From an uncultured Pseudomonadota bacterium (GTDB lineage Bacteria > Myxococcota_A > Bradymonadia > Bradymonadales > GCA-2716585): DNA of 35,297 nt. The stretch spans positions 1 to 35,297 of the forward strand of contig CAKZKQ010000499.1 of assembly GCA_937123825.1 (NCBI GenBank), in the 5' to 3' direction. This document shows, piece after piece, positions 1 through 9,900 of the stretch; the first letter of the stretch is position 1, and every line of letters begins with the position of its first letter. A program made the translations under genes and the position numbers. The notes below the pieces were generated by a model that saw only the letters and a list, made by a program, of their open reading frames with translations, was not told the origin of the DNA and ran no database searches.

Positions 1-188
1 TGAACGACGGTGTTGCCGGGGCGATGTCTTGGTTTGACGTCACCGGTTTCTCTCTCAAGGTGGACGTAGTCCTGCACCGTCCTCTTGGTGACGCAAAAGC
101 GTTTTCCCAACGTCTCGTAGGAGCCTTCGCCGTTCTTGTAGGCGTTGACGATCCGCCATCTGAGGTCTTCGCTGTGTGATTTGGGCAT
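1..188 (-). CDS. IS630-family transposase, N-terminal part (cut by window edge)
   Basis: The reading frame starts at an ATG (188-186) behind a strong GGGGAGG ribosome site and runs off the left edge after 62 codons. The visible protein opens MPKSHSEDLRWRIVNAY and continues through a helix-turn-helix (YETLGKRFCVTKRTVQDYV) to RETGDVKPRHRPG. That is the typical start of IS630/Tc1-type transposases, whose N-terminal HTH binds the element's inverted repeats; the catalytic DDE domain would lie outside the window. No inverted repeat or TA duplication can be assigned with only one end in view. The element lies directly downstream of an AT-rich lipoprotein gene, consistent with an accessory patch. Whether the transposase is intact cannot be judged here. 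Confidence 0.8.
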   Translation of the reverse strand, partial: MPKSHSEDLRWRIVNAYKNGEGSYETLGKRFCVTKRTVQDYVHLERETGDVKPRHRPGNTVV

Positions 189-246
189 TCTGGGCCTCCC
201 CTTTGGTTTCAGCCCATCATACCACACCTCCAAGCAGCGTTAACTC

Positions 247-1983
247 TCAGGCGCCCCGTTCTAAGACAGCCCCTGTCAACACAGCAGAATTCAAATTGGC
301 GTTGGAAAAATTGGCACCACTTAAAATAGACCCTGTCAAATCAACAAAACCAAGATCCGACCCAACAAAAGATGCACCACTTAAATCTACACCACAAAGG
401 TTTGCCCGCTGGTGACATTGCCCGTCCGCACAAAACTCACCTTCCCCACAAATTTCATCATCATCACAAACAATCCCTGTGGCTTCACCGCGCAACTGCA
501 CACCAGACAGATTGGCATGACGCAAACTGCGTAAATCGGACAAATCAGAGTCGAGCACCACACTGCCCGAAAGCTCCAAGTTAGCACCACCAAGATCTTC
601 CAACACCACATTGATATCAACATCAACTGGACCATCGCCAACCCGAACAAAACGCCGAATCGTTGTAAAACCAGGTCGCTCTGCCACCAGAATATAAGTG
701 CCCCGACGAAGCGATGAGAACGCAGGTTCAAGCCTTCCTTCTCGAACCTCATTGAGCCTGGGCTGCTCATTGTCTTCATTGATAAGTCTCAAAGAAGTGT
801 AGCGCTCGTGAGAAGGCAACCAGCTGGGGCCTATGGAAATGTTGACGTTGATTGCACCACGAGGCTCTTCTTGTTCCAGCCTAAATACGTGCTCGCTAAG
901 TGGACCGCCTTCAAAGTCGAACCTGGACTCTGTCGCATTCCACAAGACTGCACTGACTTCCTGGGAAATATATCCAACCCTCTCAAAACGAAGAGAATGC
1001 TCAACACGGGCCGCAGGCAGAACAAACTCACCGCTGGCATCTGTCAAAGTAGATGAAACAGGAGCCCCGCCAATAAACATTTTAACCAAAGTGCCATCGT
1101 GTTCTTCTACACCATCCAAAAGAACTCGGCCGATCATGGCTGCAGAATCTTCCCCTTCAGTCTCTGCAACAAGCTCAACAACCCCTAAATCAAAGCTTTC
1201 AACATCAAGCTGAGCTTGAAACACACGATCAACATCAACAAAACCCGGCCAACGTACACTCAGAACAAAGATCCCATCCTCAGCCAAAATATGCTCAAAA
1301 ACAAACTCACCTTGAGCATTGATCACTGCGGGCTCTCCACGCCTTGATATAAAAACCTGAGCATCTGAAGTATCAGGATTGCCCAAAGCTGAAAAATCCA
1401 AACGCCCAACAACCGTTGTACCAGGAACATCTGAGTCGCATAAATTACCAACACCATCCTGATTGGCATCGGACTGTTGTGTGTTATACACCAACGGACA
1501 ATTGTCCTGTAAGTCAGGAATCAAGTCATTATCATCATCATCATCACATGCATCGCCAATCGAATCTTCATCGTTGTCTTCTTGATCTGAATTTGCCAAA
1601 TCAGGACACGAATCTTCTTCGTCAGGCACACCATCAAAATCACGATCTGCATCAACATCTGTGACGCATTGACCAAGATTACACACCTGTCCAAAGGAAC
1701 AATCCCGGTCAGCCAAACACTCTAAATCAAAACATTTACCAGTATCTATATTGCATCCCTGACCGACACCACAATCACCGCTTGAAGCACACGAACAGTC
1801 CTCTCCCACACATGGTTCGTCATCCAACGCACACTGACCATCATCACAAAATTGCCTGATGGGGCAATCGCTGTTCAAGCGACATTCAAGATTGCTGTTT
1901 TCAGCCGCGCCGTCACCATCACAACCAAACAACATCACCAAGCATAACACCCCCACAACCAACAAGAATATGGCATTACGCAT
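247..1983 (-). CDS. Cys-rich/thrombospondin-3/pentapeptide-repeat lipoprotein
   Basis: A 578-residue secreted protein. I chose the ATG at 1983 because GGAGGG lies just upstream and it gives a clean lipoprotein signal (MRNAIFLLVVGVLCLVMLFGC, lipid Cys at 21); a longer frame reaches 2049 but has no such support. Order of parts: Cys-rich knots of the form C-x-x-D-x-D-C (about 35-107); Asp-rich calcium-binding thrombospondin type 3 repeats (about 110-185, e.g. DFDGVPDEEDSCPD); a long middle of carboxypeptidase-regulatory/Ig-like segments (about 187-480); and C-terminal pentapeptide repeats (about 484-578) with a small Cys-rich knot inside them. It probably sits on the cell surface as a calcium-stabilised adhesion or display protein. 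Base composition is visibly AT-richer than the neighbours and it abuts an IS630 gene, which suggests transfer. The function is unknown. Confidence 0.85.
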   Translation of the reverse strand: MRNAIFLLVVGVLCLVMLFGCDGDGAAENSNLECRLNSDCPIRQFCDDGQCALDDEPCVGEDCSCASSGDCGVGQGCNIDTGKCFDLECLADRDCSFGQVCNLGQCVTDVDADRDFDGVPDEEDSCPDLANSDQEDNDEDSIGDACDDDDDNDLIPDLQDNCPLVYNTQQSDANQDGVGNLCDSDVPGTTVVGRLDFSALGNPDTSDAQVFISRRGEPAVINAQGEFVFEHILAEDGIFVLSVRWPGFVDVDRVFQAQLDVESFDLGVVELVAETEGEDSAAMIGRVLLDGVEEHDGTLVKMFIGGAPVSSTLTDASGEFVLPAARVEHSLRFERVGYISQEVSAVLWNATESRFDFEGGPLSEHVFRLEQEEPRGAINVNISIGPSWLPSHERYTSLRLINEDNEQPRLNEVREGRLEPAFSSLRRGTYILVAERPGFTTIRRFVRVGDGPVDVDINVVLEDLGGANLELSGSVVLDSDLSDLRSLRHANLSGVQLRGEATGIVCDDDEICGEGEFCADGQCHQRANLCGVDLSGASFVGSDLGFVDLTGSILSGANFSNANLNSAVLTGAVLERGA

Positions 1984-2235
1984 ATCGCCAACCCTCCAGC
2001 AAACACACACTAAAAGTATGAAATTATTAAAATACAGAGTAACATCCACCGCATAGCACCAGATTCGGTATAGGCATCCTACATTCAGATACTTATGACA
2101 GATCTATCGCAATCGGTGGACTTTTAAAGACAACCTACCCTCAAGGAAGAACGCAACTCAATAGTTGTCCGCAAATTCTGTCGTAAACATCCAGATAAAG
2201 CGGAAAAGGCACAAACACCGATGTAGCAAAGGGTG

Positions 2236-2748
2236 TCAGCGCAGGCGCAAGCCGCCTTTGCGATCCGAGAAGAAGTCTTCCACGCGACTCAGGACGACCA
2301 TGCTGACGAGGACGCCAACGGGAGCCATCAGCGATGAGGGCAGCGCGCCAAGCAAGAAAGGCTCAAGCAAGCTCAACTCTCCGGTCAACGCCAGGATGAT
2401 CCCCACCTCAATGGCCATCATCAGCGCGGCGGCCACCACCGAGAGCATCCCCAGGATGACGCGAGAGTCGACGTTGAGGCGCGTGCCAAAGATGCGCACC
2501 AGGAAGAAGACCACAGTCAGGGCCATGGCGCGGGTGCCGGGCGGCGTCGCCGCCAGCAGATCGGCCCCCCAGGCCAGGATCAGCGTCACCGCCGCCGCCT
2601 CAAAGAGTTGCGGGGAGCGCGTGCCCAGGTAGATGACCAACCCCACCCCAAGGTGGGGCATCAGCACATCAAACCCAAAGAGGTTGATCAGCAGCGCCTC
2701 GGCCAAAAGCAGAAAGAGGCACACCAGACTGAGTACAAATATCCGCAC
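2236..2748 (-). CDS. mreD: Rod shape-determining protein MreD
   Basis: A 170-residue, almost entirely hydrophobic protein with about five membrane segments (MRIFVLSLVCLFLLLAEALL at the start, later IEVGIILALTGELSLLEPFL). It begins at a GTG with GGGAGG five bases upstream. MreD is the inner-membrane partner of MreC in the elongasome, which directs lateral peptidoglycan synthesis. MreD sequences are poorly conserved, so the call rests on size, topology and position 18 bp downstream of mreC in an mreB-mreC-mreD order. The genes for PBP2 and RodA, which often come next, are absent; about 250 bp of non-coding sequence and an unrelated lipoprotein gene follow instead. Confidence 0.85.
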   Translation of the reverse strand: MRIFVLSLVCLFLLLAEALLINLFGFDVLMPHLGVGLVIYLGTRSPQLFEAAAVTLILAWGADLLAATPPGTRAMALTVVFFLVRIFGTRLNVDSRVILGMLSVVAAALMMAIEVGIILALTGELSLLEPFLLGALPSSLMAPVGVLVSMVVLSRVEDFFSDRKGGLRLR

Positions 2749-2766
2749 TGCCGCCTCCCGACGCGC

Positions 2767-3627
2767 TCAGGGACGCACGCCTGCGGCATACTCGCCGGTC
2801 ACAATAAAGACCTCTTCCAGCCTGCCAAAGTCCACGGTGGGCTCGACAATGGCCTTCTGGTCCAGACCCCAGGGACGTTTTTCGACGCTGGTGACCTTGC
2901 CGACCAGCAGCTCCTGGGGAAAGACCCCGGCTTTGCCGCTGGTGACGATCTGGTCGCCTTCAGCCACCTCGTCTTTGCGGCGCAGGTGGGCAAGGCGAGC
3001 CTCGTAGTCCTTGCGGTGGCCGAGCCCGTGGATGAGGCCTCGGGTGCGGTTGCGCTGGCTGATGACATCGATCTTGCTGCGGGGATCGGACACGAGCATG
3101 ATCTCGGCGAAGTTGTCGTCGTAGACCTCGACGACCTGGCCAACAACCCCTTCGTAGGTGACCACGGCCATCTGGGGCCGAATGGGCGAGTTGACCTCGC
3201 GGATGTCGAGCTTGACGCGCAGGACGCGGAAGTAGGGGGTGACGTCGCGGCCAATGACGCGCGCGGGGCGCAGCTTAAGATCGGTGCGGCTCTCTTTGAA
3301 CTCGACCATCTGGCGCAGACGAGCGTTTTCCTGAAGGACGCCGATGAGACGCGCGCGCTCTTCTTCAAAGCGGGCCACTTGTTGGCGCAAGCGCTCGTTT
3401 TCTTCGCGCAGGCCGCGCAGATCGACGTAGTCTTGCCAGAGCTGATCAAAATAACCCAGCCCCACCGACCCACCGGTCTGCGCCACGGACATGACCTGGA
3501 TCATCAGCGAGTCTAGGACACCGCGCCCGGGCTTGCCACGGCTTAGAAAGAGGCTGATGGCTGGCAGCAGAAACATCACCACCACCAGCACATGCACCTT
3601 GAAACGGCCAAGGATGTCAGACAGCAC
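2767..3627 (-). CDS. mreC: Rod shape-determining protein MreC
   Basis: A 286-residue bitopic inner-membrane protein. It has a short cytoplasmic start, one membrane helix (about 12-30, VLVVVMFLLPAISLFLS), a coiled coil (about 75-112, LREENERLRQQVARFEEE) and the paired periplasmic beta domains of the MreC family (ARVIGRDVTPYFRVLRVKLD, then VVTYEGVVGQVVEV and MLVSDPRSKIDVI). MreC links the cytoplasmic MreB filament to penicillin-binding proteins. Translation starts at a GTG close behind AAGG. It lies 168 bp downstream of mreB and 18 bp upstream of mreD on the same strand. Length and layout are normal for the family. Confidence 0.95.
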   Translation of the reverse strand: MLSDILGRFKVHVLVVVMFLLPAISLFLSRGKPGRGVLDSLMIQVMSVAQTGGSVGLGYFDQLWQDYVDLRGLREENERLRQQVARFEEERARLIGVLQENARLRQMVEFKESRTDLKLRPARVIGRDVTPYFRVLRVKLDIREVNSPIRPQMAVVTYEGVVGQVVEVYDDNFAEIMLVSDPRSKIDVISQRNRTRGLIHGLGHRKDYEARLAHLRRKDEVAEGDQIVTSGKAGVFPQELLVGKVTSVEKRPWGLDQKAIVEPTVDFGRLEEVFIVTGEYAAGVRP

Positions 3628-3795
3628 ACACCTTGGGAGCGGCGGCGGGCACCACGCGCGGCTGCAAGCGACCAGCGCGCTGCGTGACAGCGCGCGTCGG
3701 GCTCTGAGGCCGGGGTCGGTTTAGAGCGGTTGTGCCCTGTCGCCATGGCTCCTCTGAACACTGGCCGCCGTCGGCGTCGACGGCCTCCACAGCCT

Positions 3796-4827
3796 CTACA
3801 TCGAGGCGATCTCTTTAAGGAGGTTGAGCTCGTCGAGCGCTTTGCCCGAGCCCATCACCACGCTGGTCATCGGATCGTCGGCGATCATCACCGGCAAGCC
3901 CGTCTCCTCGCGCAGCAAAATGTCGAGGTTCTTAAGGAGCGCGCCACCACCGGCCAGGACAATGCCTTTGTCGACAATGTCGGCCGACAACTCCGGGGGG
4001 GTCTTCTCAAGCGCCGTGCGCACGGTCTCAACAATCTGATTGATGGGCTCCTGGAGCGCCATGCGAATCTCGTCGGAGTTGACCTCGAGCGTTTTGGGCA
4101 GCCCGGCGACCTGATCGCGCCCCTTGACCTCCATGGTCATGACCTCTTCGGTCGGCGCGGCGGTGCCGATGGTGCACTTGATCATCTCGGCGGTGCGCTC
4201 GCCAATGAGCAGGTTGTACTTGCGGCGCATGTGGTTTTTGACCGCTTCGTCGAGCTTGTCACCGCCCACGCGCACGCTCTTGCTGTAAACAATGCCCGCC
4301 AGCGAGATGATCGCCACCTCGGTGGTCCCACCGCCGATGTCCACGATCATGTTGCCGCTGGGCTCGGTGATCGGCAGCCCGGCGCCGATGGCCGCTGCCA
4401 TGGGCTCTTCAATCAGGTAGACCTCACGGGCACCGGCGGACTCGGCGGACTCTTTGACCGCGCGCTTCTCAACCTCGGTGATCCCAAAAGGCACACAGAT
4501 GACAATCCGGGGGCGACCGACCGAGCGCGAGGAGCTGGCGCGCTGGATGAAGTAGCGCAGCATCGCCTCGGTGATCTCAAAGTCGGCGATGACGCCGTCT
4601 TTCATCGGACGGATGGCGGAGATCGAGCCCGGCGTGCGGCCCAACATCTCCTTGGCGTCCCGGCCCACGGCCAGAACCTTGCGCCCGCCGCGGCCATCGG
4701 TCTGAACCGCCACAACGGACGGCTCACAACTGACGATCCCGCGACCTTTGGCGTATATCAGGGTGTTGGCCGTGCCCAGGTCAATGGCCAGGTCATTGGC
4801 AAACATCCCCATCAACTTGTTGAACAT
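3796..4827 (-). CDS. mreB: Rod shape-determining protein MreB (bacterial actin)
   Basis: A 343-residue actin-fold ATPase that polymerises under the inner membrane and positions the elongasome. The ATG at 4827 is preferred because it sits behind GAGGGA and gives the standard start MFNKLMGMFANDLAIDLGTA; an upstream in-frame start at 4884 would add 19 atypical residues. Visible ATP-fold motifs are phosphate-1 (DLAIDLGTANTLIY), phosphate-2 (IVDIGGGTTEVAIISL) and the adenosine motif (GIVLAGGGALLKNLD). The N-terminal hydrophobic residues fit membrane binding. First gene of mreBCD, divergent from the helicase-associated-domain gene at 5094 across about 265 bp; I could not assign a convincing promoter there. 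Confidence 0.98.
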   Translation of the reverse strand: MFNKLMGMFANDLAIDLGTANTLIYAKGRGIVSCEPSVVAVQTDGRGGRKVLAVGRDAKEMLGRTPGSISAIRPMKDGVIADFEITEAMLRYFIQRASSSRSVGRPRIVICVPFGITEVEKRAVKESAESAGAREVYLIEEPMAAAIGAGLPITEPSGNMIVDIGGGTTEVAIISLAGIVYSKSVRVGGDKLDEAVKNHMRRKYNLLIGERTAEMIKCTIGTAAPTEEVMTMEVKGRDQVAGLPKTLEVNSDEIRMALQEPINQIVETVRTALEKTPPELSADIVDKGIVLAGGGALLKNLDILLREETGLPVMIADDPMTSVVMGSGKALDELNLLKEIASM

Positions 4828-5093
4828 CGTTTCCCTCGCCAGCGCACCGCGCGCCCCGGGCGCCAAACTCGCCGTCGCGCGCACCAGCCTACCCGTCCAT
4901 GGTCAGGCCCGGCTGCAAACATCATTAGATACTGCTTCAATTCCCAAACATCGCGCAAGCAGCGCCACACGTCTATACCAAGGTCGCGCACAAAACAAAA
5001 GTTGCCCTCCCACCATAGACCGTTACGGTGGTCTGACACACTCCAGGGCCGCGCCGATCCATCGCGCCCCGCCACAGGACGACACGCAACATT

Positions 5094-6944
5094 ATGAAGA
5101 GCGGCAAGCCCAAAACCCTGCTCGCCATCGACCCCGATGCGCTGATGGTCTCCGACGCCGACGCGATCCTTGACCGCGCCACCGGAGCGCTCGCGCAGCA
5201 GCGTGCCTACCTGGGGCCGCTCCACCTGGGCCTGATGACCCTGCTCTACGACGCCGGACACCTGCCCACACCCGACACCCTGGCCTCTCGGCGCGACATC
5301 TCGGCCCTCCAGCATTCTCTGGCCGATCTCGAAACCGTGGGCTTGACCACCCCCGCCGGCAAAGACCACCTGACGCTGACCCCCGCCGCACGCCAAAGCC
5401 TCGCCGCGGCCCTCGAAAACCACTGGGAAGACCAACGCCAACGCGCCACCGCACAGCTCGCCGCGCTCGCACCCGCGCGCGGGCGCCGCAAAACATCCCA
5501 GAGCACCTTCTGGACCTGGCTGCGCCACATGATGGCCTTCATCAGCCACCGTGGCCTGCGCGTCACCCAGATCGGCGCGCTCAACCGCAGCGACCTGCGC
5601 CGCTTTGAAGACATCGCCGACCTGCCCGCCAGACAACACCTTGAAGACTGCCTGGCGATCGGCCGCGGCATGGACCTCTTCTTTCAACACGGCGACAACC
5701 TGCTGATCGGCGCCGGGGTCGACCTGCTGGACCTGCCCGGGCTGGAACTCTCGGTCGAAATCCTCCACCGCTGGGCCTCGGGCGACATCCTCCTGGGGTT
5801 GCCGAGCGTCTCGGGGCTGGGCGGGCTGCTGGGCGCGTGGCTTGAGCCGCTGACCAACAACCGCGACGCCGCACCCAGCGCCCAGCGCCGCATGCCCGAT
5901 CGCCTCTTTCGACACGACGAACACAGCCACCAACTCATCCAAAGCGCCCTGGCGCAGTTCTCCCCAGAGCCCGTCTCGGCCTTTTTGACCCAACAAGCCG
6001 CCTCGGTCGACCTCCAGGCCGCCCGCGCGGAGTTTCTGGTCGTCCATCAGCGCCTGCGCACCGGTCTGATGACCTTGATGGCTTGCCTGCCCCGCGAGCG
6101 CCCCATTGAGTGGGCTCTGCTGGGCGATCTGGTCCACGCCCATGTGGCGCTGGACATGCTGCGCCGCCCCGCGCTGGCGCTGAACTACAACGGCCAACCC
6201 CAAGGCGTGCTCTTTGCCAGCGCCACCCAAATATTGCCCACCATGCGCGGGCGCCTCCAGGAACACCTCAAACCCTGGTTTGAAACCCTCATGGTCCCCG
6301 CCGGGGTCGCCACCTGCACCAAGGACACCTGCCGCATCACCAACGCCGCCCCGCTGCCTCCGGTCGGCCCTTTTGACAGCCTCCCCCCCGATGACCTCTA
6401 CCGCATTGAGTCGGACCAACCCATCCCTCAGCGGCCCACCTCGGGCATGGTCCTGGGCCAAGGCAGGCTCATCATCCAGCCCAACGGCGAGGTCATCGCG
6501 CCGCCCGACGCCTCCATCCACGCCATCATCCATATGGCGTGCGGTGGCACCCCTTCGCGCATTGACACCATGATGACCTTCAAGCTCGATAGGCGCTCCT
6601 TGATGCGCCTGAGCGACGCCGGTCAGGACGTCAACACCTGGGCCCAGATGCTCGAGCAATTCAGCGCTGGCGCCATGCCGCCGCTCACTCGACAGCTCAT
6701 CAATGATGTGGCCGACAAACACGGCGAGATGTCGTTGGCACCGGCAGGCGGCGTCCTGGTCGCCAAGGATCCGCTGCGCCTGAAGGAGCTGCTCAGCCAC
6801 CCCAAGCTGGCCAAGCAGGTCGTCCTTCACCCCGCCCCCAACGTCATTGTCCTTGGGCCCCAATGCGACCTTGAGCAATTCCTGTCCGAAATGGGCGACC
6901 GAGGCTTCTCAGGCCTCTTTGTCGAGCGCCTGCCGTCTGTCTGA
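5094..6944 (+). CDS. Helicase-associated (XPB/Ssl2-like) domain protein
   Basis: A 616-residue, apparently cytoplasmic protein with no signal peptide. The C-terminal part (about 455-600) matches the helicase conserved C-terminal / XPB-Ssl2 N-terminal type domain (the Helicase_C_3 type): LIIQPNGEVIAPPD, then MTFKLDRRSLMRLSDAGQD, a Leu-rich helix, and AKQVVLHPAPNVIVLGP near the end. The N-terminal 100 residues look like winged-helix segments (LGLMTLLYDAGHLPTPDTLA, LADLETVGLTT). No Walker A or DEAD-type motor motif is present, so it is not itself a helicase by sequence. Related proteins in Actinobacteria are annotated only as 'helicase-associated domain' proteins and their role is unknown; DNA binding or repair is a guess. 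The ribosome site is weak (AGGA about 13 bases upstream). It is divergent from mreB and convergent with the subtilase gene. Confidence 0.75.
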   Translation: MKSGKPKTLLAIDPDALMVSDADAILDRATGALAQQRAYLGPLHLGLMTLLYDAGHLPTPDTLASRRDISALQHSLADLETVGLTTPAGKDHLTLTPAARQSLAAALENHWEDQRQRATAQLAALAPARGRRKTSQSTFWTWLRHMMAFISHRGLRVTQIGALNRSDLRRFEDIADLPARQHLEDCLAIGRGMDLFFQHGDNLLIGAGVDLLDLPGLELSVEILHRWASGDILLGLPSVSGLGGLLGAWLEPLTNNRDAAPSAQRRMPDRLFRHDEHSHQLIQSALAQFSPEPVSAFLTQQAASVDLQAARAEFLVVHQRLRTGLMTLMACLPRERPIEWALLGDLVHAHVALDMLRRPALALNYNGQPQGVLFASATQILPTMRGRLQEHLKPWFETLMVPAGVATCTKDTCRITNAAPLPPVGPFDSLPPDDLYRIESDQPIPQRPTSGMVLGQGRLIIQPNGEVIAPPDASIHAIIHMACGGTPSRIDTMMTFKLDRRSLMRLSDAGQDVNTWAQMLEQFSAGAMPPLTRQLINDVADKHGEMSLAPAGGVLVAKDPLRLKELLSHPKLAKQVVLHPAPNVIVLGPQCDLEQFLSEMGDRGFSGLFVERLPSV

Positions 6945-6989
6945 CATCCAGGCAACGCACACTCAAAGAGTGCACATCCAAAGACGCCA

Positions 6990-9900
6990 TCACCGACGGC
7001 GGCGACGGCTCAGGCACAAAAGCCCCAGCAAGACACCGGCCGCCAAAGACCACGGCGCGCGGCGACGCCTTCCTGGGACTGCACACCCACAGCCGTCATC
7101 GCTGGTGTCGCCCACATCGCTGAGGTCGGGCTCATCTTCGTCGTCGGGCGCGTCATCTTCGGGGTCTTCGTTGGGATTGTTGTTGGGCTCATCGGGCATC
7201 GATGCTTGACGGCGCATCGTCACCACCGCGGGGGCCGAAAGCGCAAACCCATCCGACACCATCAAGACCACCGTCCAGCCCACCGGCGTCGGATCGCGCG
7301 GTTCACCCAGCGTCACCGACACCATCGACCCACCCGAGTCGTCCAACTCGCCCAGGCCGCGCGTCAAACCCCACGCAAAGCTCAAAGCGCCGCCCTCGGG
7401 ATCCGCGCTGGCCGAACCATCGACCTCAATCACGTCACCCTGGGCCGCCCCATCGGGCCCTTTGGCGTCGGCCACGGGCATCGCGTTGCCCCCCGGCACC
7501 ACCCGGACCCGCGTCTCGGACGGCACCGAGGCGATGTCGCCAAAGACCTCATCCTGAACCATCACGATCAGGCGCACCACCACGGCGCGCTCCTGCTCGA
7601 CCGGCTCCAACACGCGCAGCACGCCCACAGCAGGAGCCTGGGCAAAGGGCTCGATCTCAAAGCGCTCCGGGCTGCCCACCTCCCACACATAATCCAGCTC
7701 ACGGCCCTGCGGATCAAAGCTCGCCCGACCATCCAGATACGCCACCGGCGTCTGCACGTCGGGCGGCGGCGCCACCTGCTGCGGCGACCCCACGCGCGCC
7801 ACCGGACGCTGCTCGGCCCCCAACACCAACACCAGCGCCTGAGCCTGGACTTCATGGACGCCGTCGCTGACCAACGCGCTCAGTTCGTGGCGCCCGTCGG
7901 TCAACTCGACCTCCACCGCAGCGCCCTGGGCCAACTCCTGACCCATTTCATCCACCCAGCGCACACTCAGCGGCAACCCATCCGGGTCCTCGGCACGGGC
8001 CACCAGCGACACCGGCGTCACCGCACCGCGCGACTCCACCAACTGAGGCTCTATCGCCTCCACCACCGGCGGACGGTTCTCACCAGGCTCCACAACCAAC
8101 ATCACCACACCCGTGGCCATCGCCCCCAGCGGATCCCTCACAAAGACGTCAAAACCATACGGCCCTGCATCCCCAATGGACGTCTGCCAGGAAAACGCCC
8201 CGGTCTGCGCATCAAAGCTCGCCCCTTCGGGCAACGCCCCCTCAATGCCGTACTCCAACGGATCCTCGTCGGCGTCCTGACCTTCGAGCACAAACGCCGC
8301 CAACTGACCCTCGGTCACCGTGACGGTCTCCACCTCGGCCAGCGTCGGCGCGGTGTTGGGGCGCACAAAGACGTCCGTGGACCCCTCCGAGATCGAAAAC
8401 CCATCCGACGCGCTCAACCCAAAACGAAACGCCGTCGGCTCCTCAAGCTCCAACGGCATCGTCACCGTCAACGTCGCCCCATCAACCCTGCTGACATCAA
8501 GCGCCGGGCCCGCCAACTGAGCCCACGTGTAGGTCACCGCGTCACCGTCCGGATCCCCCGACTGGCGCGCATCGATGAAGACCTCCTGACCCGGCTCGGC
8601 GATGATTTCGCCCGGCATCGACACCACCGGGGGGCGGTTGCCCGCAGGCGGCCCCAGAGTCAGCCGCAAGACGTAGTCGCCCACGACCTCATGGAAGCTG
8701 CCATCAAAATGCACCAAGTCCCCATGACCGCTGACCGCCACACAAATGGTCCCGTCGCCTCCAAAGAAACCTGAAAGGCGAGACATTACAGAAACGCCGC
8801 CGTCATCGTTGGTGGTGCGCAAGTCCCAGACGTCGCCGTCTCGGATGCGCGCCAGACCAAGGGTCGTGTCCGTCAAAGACTCTCCAGCAGGCAACGTGTC
8901 CACCGCAAAGGTCATCCCATCGCGGATGAAAAAGCGGATGTAATCCACGTCATGGGGACCATCCAGGCGCCCCTGCTCCTGCCAGGTAAAGGCGTCCACA
9001 AAGGGCGCTGTGCGGCAATCGTTGTTTTCAGGCTCGCCGGCCCCCTCGGTGGGCACCACGGTGATGTCGATGGTGTCGGGCACCGAGAGCACATCGCCGT
9101 CCACCACCCGAAGCATGAACGTCAGCGTCGTGGGCTCGTCCACAAAGGGCGCCTTGAACTCGGCGACCCGAGCATCGGCGCCGCGCAGCTCCACCGCCGC
9201 GCCCTCTTGTTGCGTCCAACGCCACTGCACCTGCTCTTGCTGCGCCCCCACGACCTCACCCAGGAGCTGAATCCGAGCCCCCTCGGCCACCACGCGGTCG
9301 GGACCGGCAAAGGTCTGGGCGCCGATGGCGGAGCCCGGCTCCACAACCACCTCCACCTCGTCGCGCCCTTCAAATTCACCGTCACCCACCATCAACTCAA
9401 AGCGCAGCGTCGTCTCCACCTCCACGTCGGGCGCCACAAAGGTCGTCACCGACTCGCCAGGGCTCCCCAGCGCCGCCTGTGGCCCCTCCACCTGCGACCA
9501 GGCAAAGGAGAGCGCGTCGCGCTGTGGATCGGTGCTTCGCCGCCCATCAAGCCGCACCAAACGCCCCGAAGGCACCCGCTGGTCCTCACCAGCCACCGCC
9601 ACCGGAGGCCCGTTGACCCCCACCGGCAAAATCGACAGGCCATAAGACCCACCCGTGCGTGAGTTGCCACCATCAAAGGTGAAGTCGGCGTAGGTGCTCA
9701 CCGCCACACAGTGCCGCCCCGCTTCAGAAGGCGCCCACCGCGTCCGACTGTAGAGCCCCAAACCACCATCATCGTTGGTTTGAATCACGCGCCCATCGAC
9801 CGCCAACACGCCCAGCGTCGTGTCGATCCCCTCGCCAACCTGAAAGGTCTCAATGTCGACAGCCTGACCGGCCTCCACCTCGATGGCCACAAAGTCCACG

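Noticed and set aside
3730..5097. 455-codon plus-strand frame
   Set aside because: It lies opposite mreB, which is certain; the translation is His/Arg/Asp-rich without domains.
6945..6989. Terminator CACTC-AAA-GAGTG between convergent genes
   Set aside because: A five-base stem with no T tract is too weak to call.
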